Notes: generated from the sequence alone by a model not told the origin. A stretch of 64,000 bases of DNA from Kistimonas sp964291505 (GCA_964291505.2 OZ220199.1:248001-312000), one strand, 5' to 3'. Positions 46,808 through 57,122 are shown, counted from the stretch's first letter. Numbers and translations: made by a program.

Positions 46808-47608
46808 ATGACTAAAAACTTTACCTCCCTGATAACCGGCATTGCACTATGCCTGTCAATGTCTGGCATGAGTATCGCAGACGCATCCCACAACAATCAC
46901 CAACATCCCATCATCACCTGCAACCAGTTGATGGAACTGCTGTTTCTGGATGATCTCTGGCCCCAGATTGTGGCCGAAAGAGATCTGGAATCCATGGGCG
47001 ACTTCTATGATGAGCATTCCATACTGGCAGAGTTCCCATACGACGAAAGCAAGAATCTCGTTGGTGTCGAAGCCATTGCCGACATGTTTGACAATGGCCC
47101 CTTCAGCCTGCCCGGCGAGCTGTCTCTGAGTACACGCCCTTTTGCAAGAGTTGCCTATCAGGATACTGGCCTGATTATTAAGCAGTGGACCCTGGTCAAT
47201 ACTGCGGGCACCTTCCAGGGGATTGCCGTTAAACTTCTCAACCATGACGATCACTGGAACCGGCTGATAGATCTGGAAGCCGGTGGCCTGGTGAATCTTT
47301 CCGATTTCGTTAACACCAACCAAACCATGGATAACACAGCGTTTGATCATCTCGCTGACCATCTGTTATCCGCCATGGAAGGTGCCAAGGTCATCAACCT
47401 CGATAACGAGGATAAAGCTGTCACCTATTCAGATTCAGAAGTAACGGTTACTACGCTTGCCGCCATCCCGAATCAAAACCATGGTTTGCTGATTGCCAAA
47501 GTGAGCAATGCCAACCATGAATATCTTACTTTCAATGCTGTAGAAAAGACTGATAACGGCTGGCAGGTTGTTATTCAGGCAAGAACAACACTGTCTACTG
47601 ACGAATAA
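46808..47608 (+). CDS. Secreted hypothetical protein with NTF2/SnoaL-like region
   Basis: A 266-residue protein from the ATG at 46808 (GGAG 7-8 bases upstream). A signal peptide of about 25 residues ends near SIADA. Residues 40-160 have the look of an NTF2/SnoaL-like fold (FYDEHSILAEFPYDESKNLVG), a general cone-shaped fold used by many enzymes and binding proteins; this assignment is tentative. The C-terminal 80 residues are unassigned. It is monocistronic, ends in a strong bidirectional terminator, and is divergent from rpe. Confidence 0.7.
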   Translation: MTKNFTSLITGIALCLSMSGMSIADASHNNHQHPIITCNQLMELLFLDDLWPQIVAERDLESMGDFYDEHSILAEFPYDESKNLVGVEAIADMFDNGPFSLPGELSLSTRPFARVAYQDTGLIIKQWTLVNTAGTFQGIAVKLLNHDDHWNRLIDLEAGGLVNLSDFVNTNQTMDNTAFDHLADHLLSAMEGAKVINLDNEDKAVTYSDSEVTVTTLAAIPNQNHGLLIAKVSNANHEYLTFNAVEKTDNGWQVVIQARTTLSTDE

Positions 47609-47616
47609 GCTGATCT

Positions 47617-47658
47617 AAAAAAAGGGCGCAAACCTGAACAGTTCTGCGCCCTTTTTTT
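47617..47658. terminator. Bidirectional terminator before djlA
   Basis: A 14-bp stem made of seven A plus GGGCGCA pairing with TGCGCCC plus seven T, with a 14-base loop. It lies between the convergent secreted-protein gene and djlA. Confidence 0.95.
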
Positions 47659-47670
47659 ATCCAACAAACA

Positions 47671-48507
47671 TTACTTTCTTTTTCGTTCTTCCTGAATCAG
47701 ATCGTAAGCCGCCTGAATTTCCTGGGTCTTTTTCTTGGCCATTTCCATCATTTCTTCCGGTAAGCCCTTGGCCACCAACTTGTCGGGGTGGTGCTCACTC
47801 ATCAGCTTACGGTATGCCCGCTTAACATCTTTGTCAGACGCATCCGGAGATACTCCCAGGGTGGCATAGGCTTCTTTCAGTTTGCTGCGGTTATCGACGG
47901 GCTGGCGATAACCATAGTTGCCCTGCTGCTGGTAACCGCCACCACCGTTATAACGGCTGTAAAACGCACGCTGTGCCTGGAAGCGCTGATGGAGAATCTC
48001 GAACGTGAACCGGTTAATCCCAAGGTATTCGCAGGCTTCGTGCAGCACCTGCATTTCCGCCTGACTCAGCTGTCCGTCCGCATAAGCTGCCTGAAGCTGG
48101 AGTTCCAGAAACATCTGAACCAGGCTGCCGGAACCAGCTGCACGACGAAACTCCAGCAATACACCACGAATATCACAACCGGGGCTTTTGCCCTGATTAA
48201 ACAGGTCAATGGCCTGCTGACGCTGGTCAGGCGAGAGGCGCATTTCATTCATCAGGGTCGTGGCGACCTGAATCTCTTCCTCATTGACCCGCCCGTCGGC
48301 CTTGGCCAGTTTGCCCATGACCAGAAAGGTGGCCCGGAAAAACGCGGTTTGCGTCTGACGCCGGCGTTCACTGCTCTGACCCGCTCCATAAACAATCCTG
48401 GGCTGTTGACTGGAAATCCACGCGGCAATCAGGGCACCGATCACCGCGCCAAACGGACCGCCAAACACAAACCCCAGAAATGCAAATAATAAAATCCTGA
48501 ACCACAT
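47671..48507 (-). CDS. djlA: DnaJ-like membrane co-chaperone DjlA
   Basis: DjlA is an inner-membrane J-protein that stimulates DnaK. The 278 residues comprise an N-terminal membrane helix with Gly-rich character (LGFVFGGPFGAVIGALIA), a TerB-like helical domain at about 50-185, a Gly/Gln/Tyr-rich linker, and a C-terminal J-domain with the HPD motif (SEHHPDKL). It lies 3 bases downstream of murU, so it is probably translated from the same message. Confidence 0.95.
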   Translation of the reverse strand: MWFRILLFAFLGFVFGGPFGAVIGALIAAWISSQQPRIVYGAGQSSERRRQTQTAFFRATFLVMGKLAKADGRVNEEEIQVATTLMNEMRLSPDQRQQAIDLFNQGKSPGCDIRGVLLEFRRAAGSGSLVQMFLELQLQAAYADGQLSQAEMQVLHEACEYLGINRFTFEILHQRFQAQRAFYSRYNGGGGYQQQGNYGYRQPVDNRSKLKEAYATLGVSPDASDKDVKRAYRKLMSEHHPDKLVAKGLPEEMMEMAKKKTQEIQAAYDLIQEERKRK

Positions 48508-48510
48508 GCT

Positions 48511-49230
48511 TTACTCACTGGCCGGCAGGCGACCGGCATCCAAATCCTGATCCAGCTGATGCAGACGCTCAGGCGTCCCGACATCCAGCCAGTAACCGGT
48601 AAAGTGTTCTCCGGTCACCCGTCCCGCCGCCGCAGCCTTGCGCAGCAATGGCGCCAGGGGGAAACGGCCCGGTTGGCATTCCCTGAACAACTCAGGGGAG
48701 AGAAGACTGATACCGCTGTACGTTAATGTTCTGTTTCCAGCCGACTCCGGCACCTGCACCTTGCCGTCACGCAGACAGAAATCACCCTCCGGGCGATGTT
48801 CCGGGTTATCCACCAGCACAAGGTGAGCCAGACTATTTATGGGCATCTGCAGCGATTTAAAGGAAAGACGGGAAAACACATCGCCATTCACCAGCAGAAA
48901 AGGCTGATCACCCAGCAGCGGTAACGCCTTAAACAAACCGCCCCCGGTTTCCAGCGGCTCGTCCTCGCGGGACCAGTCGATATGTAGCCCCCAGCGTTCA
49001 CCGCTACCCAGCGCCGCTTCCAGCTTGTGCCCCAGCCAGGCATGGTTGATGACAATATCGCTGAATCCTTCACGGGCCAGCCGTTCCAGATGGTGCTCAA
49101 TCAATGGCTTACCGCCGGCCTCCAGTAAAGGCTTGGGGGTTTCCAGCGTCAGGGGACGCATCCGCTCGCCAAATCCGGCGGCCAGAATCATCGCTTTCAT
49201 CGGTACTGCTGACGACTCGTTGTCTGACAT
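48511..49230 (-). CDS. murU: N-acetylmuramate alpha-1-phosphate uridylyltransferase
   Basis: MurU makes UDP-MurNAc from MurNAc-1-phosphate in the anabolic peptidoglycan recycling route of Pseudomonas. It is a nucleotidyltransferase of 229-239 residues with the signature LAAGFGERMRPLT and the ETPKPLL motif. Two starts are possible, 49230 and 49200; the family begins at the latter (MKAMILAAG), but neither has a strong ribosome site. It follows amgK by 8 bases, the usual functional pair. Confidence 0.92.
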   Translation of the reverse strand: MSDNESSAVPMKAMILAAGFGERMRPLTLETPKPLLEAGGKPLIEHHLERLAREGFSDIVINHAWLGHKLEAALGSGERWGLHIDWSREDEPLETGGGLFKALPLLGDQPFLLVNGDVFSRLSFKSLQMPINSLAHLVLVDNPEHRPEGDFCLRDGKVQVPESAGNRTLTYSGISLLSPELFRECQPGRFPLAPLLRKAAAAGRVTGEHFTGYWLDVGTPERLHQLDQDLDAGRLPASE

Positions 49231-49238
49231 CCTGTTAC

Positions 49239-50327
49239 TTACTCATCGGTTAACCGGTAATCCTGCCACCACGTTTGCTGCGCCAGTCGTGGCTGAACCT
49301 CATTGCGCAGCCAGTCTGCCTGCCCGGCAAGCGCCGGATAGTGATCACACACCCACAGGAGGTAGGCAAAGACCCGGGGCACATCCTGCAGGTAGTCGGG
49401 CTTGCCATCGCGCAGCCAGAGCCGGGCGAAAATCCCCAGCACCTTGATATGCCGCTGGGCACCGATCCAGTCAAACCACCGTCTTACCGTGGCGGCATCA
49501 TGAACGGACAACACCTCGGAACATCCCCGGAAATCCTCCAACCACTGGTAGACCTGCGTCTGCGGCCAGTCAATGTAACAGTCACGCAGCAACGATGCCA
49601 GATCATAGGTGGCCGGCCCCAGCACAGCACCCTGGAAATCAATAATTCCAAGTCCCTCAGGTAACACCATCAGGTTGCGGGAGTGATAGTCCCGGTGAAC
49701 CGGTACCTGCGGTTGCTCCAGCGCTGATGAGATCAGTTGCTCAGACAATGCATCCAGCAATGCCTGCTCCGCAGGCCCAATTGTCATTCCCAATAACTGT
49801 TTGAGGCACCATTCTGGAAAGAGTTCCATTTCCCGACGCAGCATGGCTGAATCATACGCCGGCAGGGGATATTCATCCGGAATTCGGGTCTGCTGCAACA
49901 GGCGAAGGTCCGCCAGCGCCTTGTCGTAAAAATGACTGACCGTCTTGTCATCCAACGAGAACTGAAGCACTTCATTGCCGAAGTCTTCCAACAGCATGTA
50001 GCCACGACCATAATCGACAGAGAGCACCCCCGGCGTGCGCAGGCCTTGCCGCTGCCAGCTATTGGCGATGGCAACAAAAGGTCGGCAATCCTCGTGCTCT
50101 GGCGGCGCATCGACGGCAATCCAGGTTTTCGCGTCAGGGATCTGGGCCGGCTCATCACTATGCGCCCGGAAATAGCGCCGGTAACTGGCGTCGCCGGAGA
50201 CGGCTTCCAGATTTTTATGAATGGGATGGCCGGCCACCTGGTTCAGTTCATCCGCACACCAGCGGCTCAGTTCCAGAAGACGGTTATCGGTCTGACGGGG
50301 CATTATCGCATCCTGTCGGTCAGTCAT
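49239..50327 (-). CDS. amgK: N-acetylmuramate/N-acetylglucosamine kinase AmgK
   Basis: AmgK phosphorylates MurNAc and GlcNAc at the anomeric position, feeding MurU. The 362-residue protein has an aminoglycoside-phosphotransferase fold with the catalytic HRDYHSRNLM motif and the metal-binding IDFQGAVLGP. It starts upstream of murU and diverges from lptD, an arrangement also seen in Pseudomonas. This pathway bypasses de novo UDP-MurNAc synthesis and is associated with fosfomycin tolerance in that genus. Confidence 0.93.
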   Translation of the reverse strand: MTDRQDAIMPRQTDNRLLELSRWCADELNQVAGHPIHKNLEAVSGDASYRRYFRAHSDEPAQIPDAKTWIAVDAPPEHEDCRPFVAIANSWQRQGLRTPGVLSVDYGRGYMLLEDFGNEVLQFSLDDKTVSHFYDKALADLRLLQQTRIPDEYPLPAYDSAMLRREMELFPEWCLKQLLGMTIGPAEQALLDALSEQLISSALEQPQVPVHRDYHSRNLMVLPEGLGIIDFQGAVLGPATYDLASLLRDCYIDWPQTQVYQWLEDFRGCSEVLSVHDAATVRRWFDWIGAQRHIKVLGIFARLWLRDGKPDYLQDVPRVFAYLLWVCDHYPALAGQADWLRNEVQPRLAQQTWWQDYRLTDE

Positions 50328-50609
50328 CAGGCAACGCCTGCAAAAATCAAAAAAACGATGGCCACTCTATGCAGCGCCAACCTGAAAAAGCCGTATCGCC
50401 CATCGCAAGAACGCGGTCAGCGCGCTGTGGCATTTCGGTCCAAATGTGGCTAGCTTATATCACCGCCCGGTGCTTCTTCCATTAATCCTACACCACCTGA
50501 CGGCTATCCCTTATGAAAGCTGGTCCTCGGCTACCGGAATGCTTTATCATGCAGGCCTTTCAGAGTACAGGCATGTCAACGCCGACAGGATGGCCGGACT
50601 GATTACCCA

Positions 50610-53513
50610 ATGGCAAATACACTTTTTACGTTAAAAAACAGGCTACCACTGGTCATCACCACCGGACTTCTGGCTGGCCAACCCATTATCCCCCTGTATG
50701 CCGCCCAGCCGGACGGCTTGCCGGTCAATATTCAATGGAATTGCAGTACCAGCAGCGACGGTGGCTGGCTGTGTGATCAGGGCACCCGGAATATCGGGCC
50801 GCTGAAACCTGCGCCGCGGATGCCGATTACACCGGCGCGCCAGAATCGTCTGGCAACCTCCGTCACCGTCGAAACCGAAACGGTCACCGCCGTTGAAAAA
50901 CTGCCTGAAGCAGCCACCGCAGCCGGTGTTGCAACAACAGTCGTAACCGCCACGCCTGTTGCCAGTGAGCCGCCTTCAGTTATGAGAACGCTGGACTGGG
51001 TCTCTCTGACACAGCTGCCGATTGATCGCCAGTCCGATCGTAATTCATTGCTGTGTGAAGGTGGTTACCTGGAGCCGGAACGCCCCGGTATGGATTACGT
51101 CGGTGATCCGGCCGATGCACCGATACTCGCCGCTGCCGATGCCAGCACTTACCTTGAAGAAGGTTTCGGCACCCTGAGTGGTAATGTGGTGATCAATCAG
51201 GGTTACCGCCAGATTGAGAGTGATGTTGCCAAGCTGAACCGTAACGAGAACGTTGCGGACTTCGAAGGCAACGTCGTGATCCGCGAACCCAACCTGCTGA
51301 TGACCGGCGATGACGCCACCGTAAACATGACCAGCGGTCGCGCCGAGATTACTGACGCTCAGTACGTGTTCCACCAGGAACGGATCCGCGGCCAGGCCAG
51401 CAAGATTGTCCGCCGTGAGAATGGCGTCATTAATATGGATGATGCCAGTTACACCACCTGCCCACCGGAAGGTTGTGTCTGGGAACTGAAAGGTCAAGAA
51501 GTAGAACTGAATCCATTGACGGGTTTTGGTACGGCGAAGCACGCGACCGTACGTGTTCAGGATGTGCCGGTGTTCTACACCCCGTACATCTATTTCCCGA
51601 TTGATGATCGCCGTCAGACCGGTCTGCTCTATCCCACCATTGGTTTTGGCGACAGCGATATCGGCTTTGACTACACCCAGCCCTGGTACTGGAATATCGC
51701 GCCCAACTACGACGCCACCATCACGCCGCGCTATATGAGCAAGCGAGGGCTGATGCTGGAAAATGAATTCCGTTATATGACGGAAGACTCCAAAGGCGAA
51801 ATCGGCGGAGCCTTCCTGTCCAAGGATCAGCTGAAAGACGAAAACCGGAATTACGATGAAAACCGCTGGCTGATCAACTGGCGTCATGAACAGCAGTTGA
51901 CCACCAACTGGGATTACAAGATTGATTTTGCCAATGCCAGCGACAAGGACTTCCTCAGTGATTTTGGCACCGGCCTGAAACTTGGCAGCCAGAGTCCGCT
52001 TAACCAGCAGATTACCTCTACCTATTATGGTGGTGGCGACAGTGCGCACCAGTGGCGGTTTACAGCCAATGTTGAAAAGCTGAAAAACATGTCCATTGAT
52101 TCCGACGATCCCTACAACCGTGAGCCTCAGCTGACCTTACTGGGCGACTGGGACATGGGCGCGGGCTTCGGATTCAATTACCTGGTGGATTACACCGAGT
52201 TTGATCGGGATAAGGACTGGAACTACAAGCGCAAAGTCAAAGATACTGATTTTGACAAAGAGCACGATATCGAACGTCCTGTTTATGGCGAGGGCTACGG
52301 TATCAATAATGCCGTTGGCCAACGGTTATACCTGCAGTCGGGCGTGAAATATCGTCTTGATCGTACTTACGGGTTCGTTGAGCCAAGTGTCGGATTTTCT
52401 CATGTCGGTTATGACCTGAATCGTTTGGATCTCCAGGAGGTTCGCGATCAGATGGGCGACCAGAGCCTGAGCAAAAACGACATTGATAGCCCATCAACAA
52501 CCGCACCTTTCTATGCACTGGACAGCGGTTTGTTCTTCGAGCGGGATGCGGCCTTCGGTGACATGAAGTTTATCCAGACGCTGGAACCACGGGCAAAATA
52601 CCTGTATGTCCCATACCGTAGTCAACAGAGCCTGAACCCCAGTTTCGACACGTCTGAAATGTCGTTCAGTTACGACAGCCTCTGGCGTAATAGTCGTTTC
52701 AGTGGTTATGACCGTATTGGTGATACCAACCAGCTGGCGCTGGGTGTAACAAGCCGTTTCCTTGAGGACGATGGTTACGAACGCTTCCGTTTTGGTATCG
52801 GACAGATATTCTATTTCCAGAAGCGGAAGGCGTATCTCGACCCCACGCTGAATGTTGAGGAAAACCCTGACTATAACCAGTCAGAAGCCCAGCGTCGTCT
52901 CATAGAAGACAACGAGGCATCGACATCACCACTGGCTACCCAGCTGGTATGGAATATTCGTCGTGATCTCAACCTGCGTCAGGACTGGGTGTTCAACACC
53001 AACCGTGGGCATATCGATGAATATGCATTGGGTCTCCACTATTTACCCAAACAAAACCACGCCTTAAATTTCCGTTATCGCTACCGTGACCAGGTTAATC
53101 GTACGGTTAAAAATGATGATGGTAACAATATCTGGATCGACCCGACGACGGGAGCCGTTGTTCCGCCAGGCACTCCCGGCGCTGTGGCCAAGACAACCAG
53201 CGGCAACCTGGAAGAAGTCGATGCATCCTTCCTGATGCCACTGACCACTAACTGGAATACCGTAGGGCGCTGGACGTACGATATCACCAACTCCCGCAGC
53301 ATGGAGCGTTCGCTTGGTGTTGAACGTGAGAGCTGCTGTTACAAGGTTCAGGTCCTGTACCGCAACTGGATTGATCCTTATGAGGACATTGATACGGCCA
53401 GCTCCAAGCATGGTGTCTTCGTGCAGTTCGTTCTCAAGGGACTCGGCAGCCTGACCGGCACCAAGGTCGAGAGCTTCCTGCAGGATATCGACGGTTACCG
53501 TCCAGAGGAATAA
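50610..53513 (+). CDS. lptD: LPS-assembly outer membrane protein LptD
   Basis: LptD is the outer-membrane barrel that inserts lipopolysaccharide with LptE. The 967 residues comprise a signal peptide (ending near LYAAQ), a 110-residue low-complexity region, a periplasmic OstA/LptA-like jellyroll at about 170-330, and a large beta-barrel. Disulfide cysteines occur near the N-terminus and as the conserved adjacent pair (ESCCYK) near the C-terminus. The length is above the enteric protein because of the N-terminal insertion. It is divergent from amgK and upstream of surA by 1 base. Confidence 0.96.
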   Translation: MANTLFTLKNRLPLVITTGLLAGQPIIPLYAAQPDGLPVNIQWNCSTSSDGGWLCDQGTRNIGPLKPAPRMPITPARQNRLATSVTVETETVTAVEKLPEAATAAGVATTVVTATPVASEPPSVMRTLDWVSLTQLPIDRQSDRNSLLCEGGYLEPERPGMDYVGDPADAPILAAADASTYLEEGFGTLSGNVVINQGYRQIESDVAKLNRNENVADFEGNVVIREPNLLMTGDDATVNMTSGRAEITDAQYVFHQERIRGQASKIVRRENGVINMDDASYTTCPPEGCVWELKGQEVELNPLTGFGTAKHATVRVQDVPVFYTPYIYFPIDDRRQTGLLYPTIGFGDSDIGFDYTQPWYWNIAPNYDATITPRYMSKRGLMLENEFRYMTEDSKGEIGGAFLSKDQLKDENRNYDENRWLINWRHEQQLTTNWDYKIDFANASDKDFLSDFGTGLKLGSQSPLNQQITSTYYGGGDSAHQWRFTANVEKLKNMSIDSDDPYNREPQLTLLGDWDMGAGFGFNYLVDYTEFDRDKDWNYKRKVKDTDFDKEHDIERPVYGEGYGINNAVGQRLYLQSGVKYRLDRTYGFVEPSVGFSHVGYDLNRLDLQEVRDQMGDQSLSKNDIDSPSTTAPFYALDSGLFFERDAAFGDMKFIQTLEPRAKYLYVPYRSQQSLNPSFDTSEMSFSYDSLWRNSRFSGYDRIGDTNQLALGVTSRFLEDDGYERFRFGIGQIFYFQKRKAYLDPTLNVEENPDYNQSEAQRRLIEDNEASTSPLATQLVWNIRRDLNLRQDWVFNTNRGHIDEYALGLHYLPKQNHALNFRYRYRDQVNRTVKNDDGNNIWIDPTTGAVVPPGTPGAVAKTTSGNLEEVDASFLMPLTTNWNTVGRWTYDITNSRSMERSLGVERESCCYKVQVLYRNWIDPYEDIDTASSKHGVFVQFVLKGLGSLTGTKVESFLQDIDGYRPEE

Positions 53514-53514
53514 G

Positions 53515-54834
53515 TTGAAGAATTTATCAATGAGACTCATGAAAAACCGACTGTTAGGTGTACTGCTCCCAGCGGTGATGACCGCCATGACCCTGGCCGG
53601 TGCGCCGGCCATGGCCAAGGTTGTTCCGCTCGACCGCATCGTTGCCGTGGTGGACAACGATGTCATCATGGAAAGCGACCTCGAAACCCGTTTGAAAGCG
53701 GTTAAACGCCAGCTGCAGGAACGCAATACCGCACTGCCGCCGGAACATGTGCTGAAGCAGCAGATTCTGGAACGGCTGGTGATTGAAAACCTGCAACTCC
53801 AGATCGCAGGCCGGACCGGTATCCGCGTTGATGACTGGGCCCTGAATGACGCCATTCGCTCCATCGCCGAGCGCAACGGCATGACCATCGAACAGTTCCA
53901 GAAAGCGCTGGAAGCCGACGGTCTCAGCTACCGGGAAGCCCGTAACGAAATCCGCCGGGAAATGCTGATCAACCGGGTGCGTCAGCGCCAGGTGTTGGAG
54001 CGCATACAGGTGACCGACCGGGATATCGACAACTATCTGAATTCCGAGGAAGGCAAGCAGCAGCTGGCCGTGGAATACCGTCTTGGCCATATCCTTGTGG
54101 CATTGCCGGAAGGCGCCAGCCCCAGCGAAATCCAGGCGGCCAACCGCAAGGCTGATGGGATTGTCGAGCAGCTGAAGAAAGGCGCTGATTTCTCCCAGGT
54201 AGCCGTCGCCCAGTCCCAGGGACAGAAAGCCCTCGAAGGTGGCGACCTTGGCTGGCGTAAGGCTGACCAGCTGCCCTCCCTGTTCGCCTCAGCGGTCAAG
54301 GACCTTCAGAAAGGCGGTATTTCAGCGCCAATCCGCAGCCCCAGCGGCTTCCATATCGTCAAGCTGCTCGACAAGCGAGGCGATGAAAAACTGCTGCAGG
54401 AACAGCTTCACGTCCGTCATATCCTGATTCGCCCGAACGAAGTACGCAGTGATTTCGAAGCCCAGGAAATGGCGAAGAACCTGTACAAGCGCCTCCAGTC
54501 GGGTGCCGATTTCGGTGAGCTGGCCCGCGCCTATTCCGATGATACCGGTACGGCCCTGAACGGTGGTGACCTGAACTGGGTCAGCCCCAATGACATGGTG
54601 CCAGCCTTCCGCGACCAGATGATGAACGTTCCCCAGAATACGGTTTCCATCCCGTTCCGTAGTCGCTTTGGTTGGCACATCCTCGAAGTGCTCGGCAAGC
54701 GCAAGGAAGATGTCAGCAGCCGCGTACAGCGGGCCCGCATCCAGGAAATGCTGAGAAACCGTAAGTACGAAGAGGAGCTGCAGGTCTGGCTGCGTGAGCT
54801 ACGTGATCAGGCTTACGTCGAAATCAAGCTGTGA
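53515..54834 (+). CDS. surA: Periplasmic chaperone/peptidyl-prolyl isomerase SurA
   Basis: SurA escorts outer-membrane proteins, including LptD, across the periplasm. The 439-residue protein has a signal peptide (ending AMA-K), the SurA N-terminal chaperone domain, and two parvulin domains (starting near EYRLGHILV and LHVRHILI). The TTG at 53515 is preferred because AGAGGA lies 5 bases before it; ATG 53530 or 53539 are alternatives. Its stop overlaps the pdxA start by 4 bases. Confidence 0.95.
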   Translation: MKNLSMRLMKNRLLGVLLPAVMTAMTLAGAPAMAKVVPLDRIVAVVDNDVIMESDLETRLKAVKRQLQERNTALPPEHVLKQQILERLVIENLQLQIAGRTGIRVDDWALNDAIRSIAERNGMTIEQFQKALEADGLSYREARNEIRREMLINRVRQRQVLERIQVTDRDIDNYLNSEEGKQQLAVEYRLGHILVALPEGASPSEIQAANRKADGIVEQLKKGADFSQVAVAQSQGQKALEGGDLGWRKADQLPSLFASAVKDLQKGGISAPIRSPSGFHIVKLLDKRGDEKLLQEQLHVRHILIRPNEVRSDFEAQEMAKNLYKRLQSGADFGELARAYSDDTGTALNGGDLNWVSPNDMVPAFRDQMMNVPQNTVSIPFRSRFGWHILEVLGKRKEDVSSRVQRARIQEMLRNRKYEEELQVWLRELRDQAYVEIKL

Positions 54835-55823
54835 CAGAGCAAACCCTACCCTGCTTAGCCATTACCGCCGGGGAACCGGCGGGCATTGGCCCTGATCTGT
54901 GTATCCTGCAGGCCAGCCAGCCGCGGGATGCACAGCTGATCGTTATCGCTGACCCTGCGTTGCTGGAACAGCGGGCACGTCAATTGAATGTTGATGTAAA
55001 GATCACAACCTTTGATCCGGACGTTCCCCGAAGACTATCCCAGCCCGGGGAAATACAGGTCATGCCCGTCACACTGGCAGCAGCGTGCACCGCCGGACAG
55101 CTGGATAGCCGTAACAGTGGGTATGTACTGGAAACCCTGGCTCAGGCCGTCAAAGGCTGCCATTCTGGTCTGTTTGACGCCATGGTCACAGCGCCGGTCC
55201 ACAAAGGCGTGATCAACGAATCAGGTATTCCGTTCAGTGGCCACACGGAGTTGCTGGCTGACTTAACCTATACCCCACGGGTCGTGATGATGCTGGCAAC
55301 CGATGGACTGCGGGTTGCTCTGGCCACCACTCACCTACCGCTGGCAAAAGTGCCTGAGGCGATAACCGAAGCATTGCTGGAGGAAGTCATCACGATTCTC
55401 CACAATGACCTGCAGACAAAGTTCGGCATTCCATCTCCCCATATTCTGGTCGCAGGTCTGAACCCCCATGCGGGTGAAGATGGCCACCTTGGACGGGAAG
55501 AAATCGACATCATTGAACCCGTACTGACCCGCATGCGGGACAAAGGCATGAACCTGAGTGGCCCATTACCTGCTGACACCCTGTTCAACCCGGGTCGCCT
55601 CGAAAAAGCCGACGCAGTTCTGGCCATGTACCACGACCAGGGCTTGCCGGTATTGAAATACAAGGGTTTCAGCGAAGCGGTGAATGTCACCCTCGGGCTG
55701 CCGATTATCCGCACTTCCGTTGACCATGGTACGGCGCTTGATTTAGCCGGTACCGGGCTGGCCAATTGTGGCAGCCTGAATACGGCAATTCGCTATGCGT
55801 TGTCTATGATCCAGAGTGCGTAG
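54831..55823 (+). CDS. pdxA: 4-hydroxythreonine-4-phosphate dehydrogenase
   Basis: PdxA oxidises 4-phosphohydroxy-L-threonine in pyridoxal phosphate synthesis. The 330-residue length is standard. Metal-binding residues lie in GHTELLAD, and family motifs include TAGEPAGIGPDL and MYHDQGLPVLKY. The GTG start overlaps the surA stop (GTGA). It is followed by rsmA, as in E. coli. Confidence 0.96.
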   Translation: MTEQTLPCLAITAGEPAGIGPDLCILQASQPRDAQLIVIADPALLEQRARQLNVDVKITTFDPDVPRRLSQPGEIQVMPVTLAAACTAGQLDSRNSGYVLETLAQAVKGCHSGLFDAMVTAPVHKGVINESGIPFSGHTELLADLTYTPRVVMMLATDGLRVALATTHLPLAKVPEAITEALLEEVITILHNDLQTKFGIPSPHILVAGLNPHAGEDGHLGREEIDIIEPVLTRMRDKGMNLSGPLPADTLFNPGRLEKADAVLAMYHDQGLPVLKYKGFSEAVNVTLGLPIIRTSVDHGTALDLAGTGLANCGSLNTAIRYALSMIQSA

Positions 55824-55889
55824 TGCGTGATCAGGGCGAGTGCGGTATGATGCGCCGCCTTGCCCTTCAGGATTTGATACAGGCTGTTC

Positions 55890-56708
55890 ATGAACCATTC
55901 CACACCACCCGTTCTTCAGCAGAAGCACAAGGCCCGCAAGCGTTTTGGCCAGAACTTCCTGCATGATCACGGGGTTATCAACCGCATCATTGCCTCCGTT
56001 TATCCGAAGCAGGGTGACCATATTGTCGAGATTGGCCCCGGCCAGGGCGCACTGACAGGGCAATTGCTGGATGGCGCCGGTGAGCTGGATGTCATTGAGC
56101 TGGATCGTGACCTGATCCCCTGGCTGAAACTGCATTTTGGTATCAACCGCCTGTTCCGGGTTCACGAAGCTGACGCCCTGACCTTTGATTTCGAGTCCCT
56201 GAAGCAGGATGAACGTCCTCTGCGTATTGTGGGCAACCTTCCCTACAACATCTCGACACCGCTGATTTTCCATCTGTTGTCCTTTGCCGGTACCGTCAGG
56301 GATATGCATTTCATGCTGCAGAAGGAAGTGGTGGAACGGTTGTGTGCCGCGCCCGGTGATAATCACTATGGCCGCCTTAGCGTGATGGTTCAGTACTACT
56401 GCCGTGCTGAGTACCTGTTCCAGGTGGGTTCCGGTGCATTCCGCCCGGCACCGAAGGTGGATTCCGCCATTGTCAGGCTGACCCCCTGGGATGAACTGCC
56501 TCACCCCTGTAAAGACGTCTCCCTGCTGGAAAGTATTGTTAAAGATGCCTTTGCCATGCGTCGGAAAACCCTTCGCAACAGCCTGAAGAAGCACATCAGT
56601 GCGGACGAGCTGGAGCAGCTGGATATTGATCCGTCCATCCGGCCTGAGCATCTGCCTCTTGAGTCCTTTGTCAGAATTGCGGATTATCTAGTCCAGCAGC
56701 GGTCATAA
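55890..56708 (+). CDS. rsmA: 16S rRNA dimethyladenosine methyltransferase
   Basis: RsmA (KsgA) dimethylates A1518 and A1519 of 16S rRNA during 30S maturation. The 272-residue Rossmann methyltransferase has the SAM motif EIGPGQGALT, an acidic residue after the second strand (VIELDRD) and the catalytic NLPYN. It lies 66 bases after pdxA and 24 bases before apaG. Confidence 0.96.
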   Translation: MNHSTPPVLQQKHKARKRFGQNFLHDHGVINRIIASVYPKQGDHIVEIGPGQGALTGQLLDGAGELDVIELDRDLIPWLKLHFGINRLFRVHEADALTFDFESLKQDERPLRIVGNLPYNISTPLIFHLLSFAGTVRDMHFMLQKEVVERLCAAPGDNHYGRLSVMVQYYCRAEYLFQVGSGAFRPAPKVDSAIVRLTPWDELPHPCKDVSLLESIVKDAFAMRRKTLRNSLKKHISADELEQLDIDPSIRPEHLPLESFVRIADYLVQQRS

Positions 56709-56732
56709 ACCCAACAAGCAGAAGAACATTGC

Positions 56733-57122
56733 ATGCCCGGAAGCAACACAGAGCAGTACCAAATCCATGTCAGTGTCACCACAGACTACGTCAAGGACCA
56801 GTCCGAGCCCGATAATGGGCGCTATGTGTTCGCCTACCATGTCACCCTGGAAAACACGGGCACCGTGGCCGCCCGTCTGCTGAGCCGTCACTGGTACATC
56901 ACTGATGGTAACCAGAAAGTGCAGGAGGTGGCCGGCGAAGGGGTGGTTGGGCAACAGCCGCATCTGGCGCCCGGACAGAAATACGCTTACAGCAGCGGCT
57001 GCATGCTGGAAACACCGGTCGGCACCATGCACGGCAGCTATCAAATGCAGGCGGACGACGGCCATGCGTTCGAGACGCCCATTCCCGTTTTCACACTATC
57101 AGTCCCCGGCTCTCTTCACTGA
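56733..57122 (+). CDS. apaG: ApaG protein
   Basis: A 129-residue immunoglobulin-like ApaG domain (DUF525). Typical features are FAYHVTLENTG, the GVVGQQPHLAPGQ loop and the GTMHGSYQM segment. The biochemical role is not settled. It lies between rsmA and apaH, as in enterics. Confidence 0.94.
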   Translation: MPGSNTEQYQIHVSVTTDYVKDQSEPDNGRYVFAYHVTLENTGTVAARLLSRHWYITDGNQKVQEVAGEGVVGQQPHLAPGQKYAYSSGCMLETPVGTMHGSYQMQADDGHAFETPIPVFTLSVPGSLH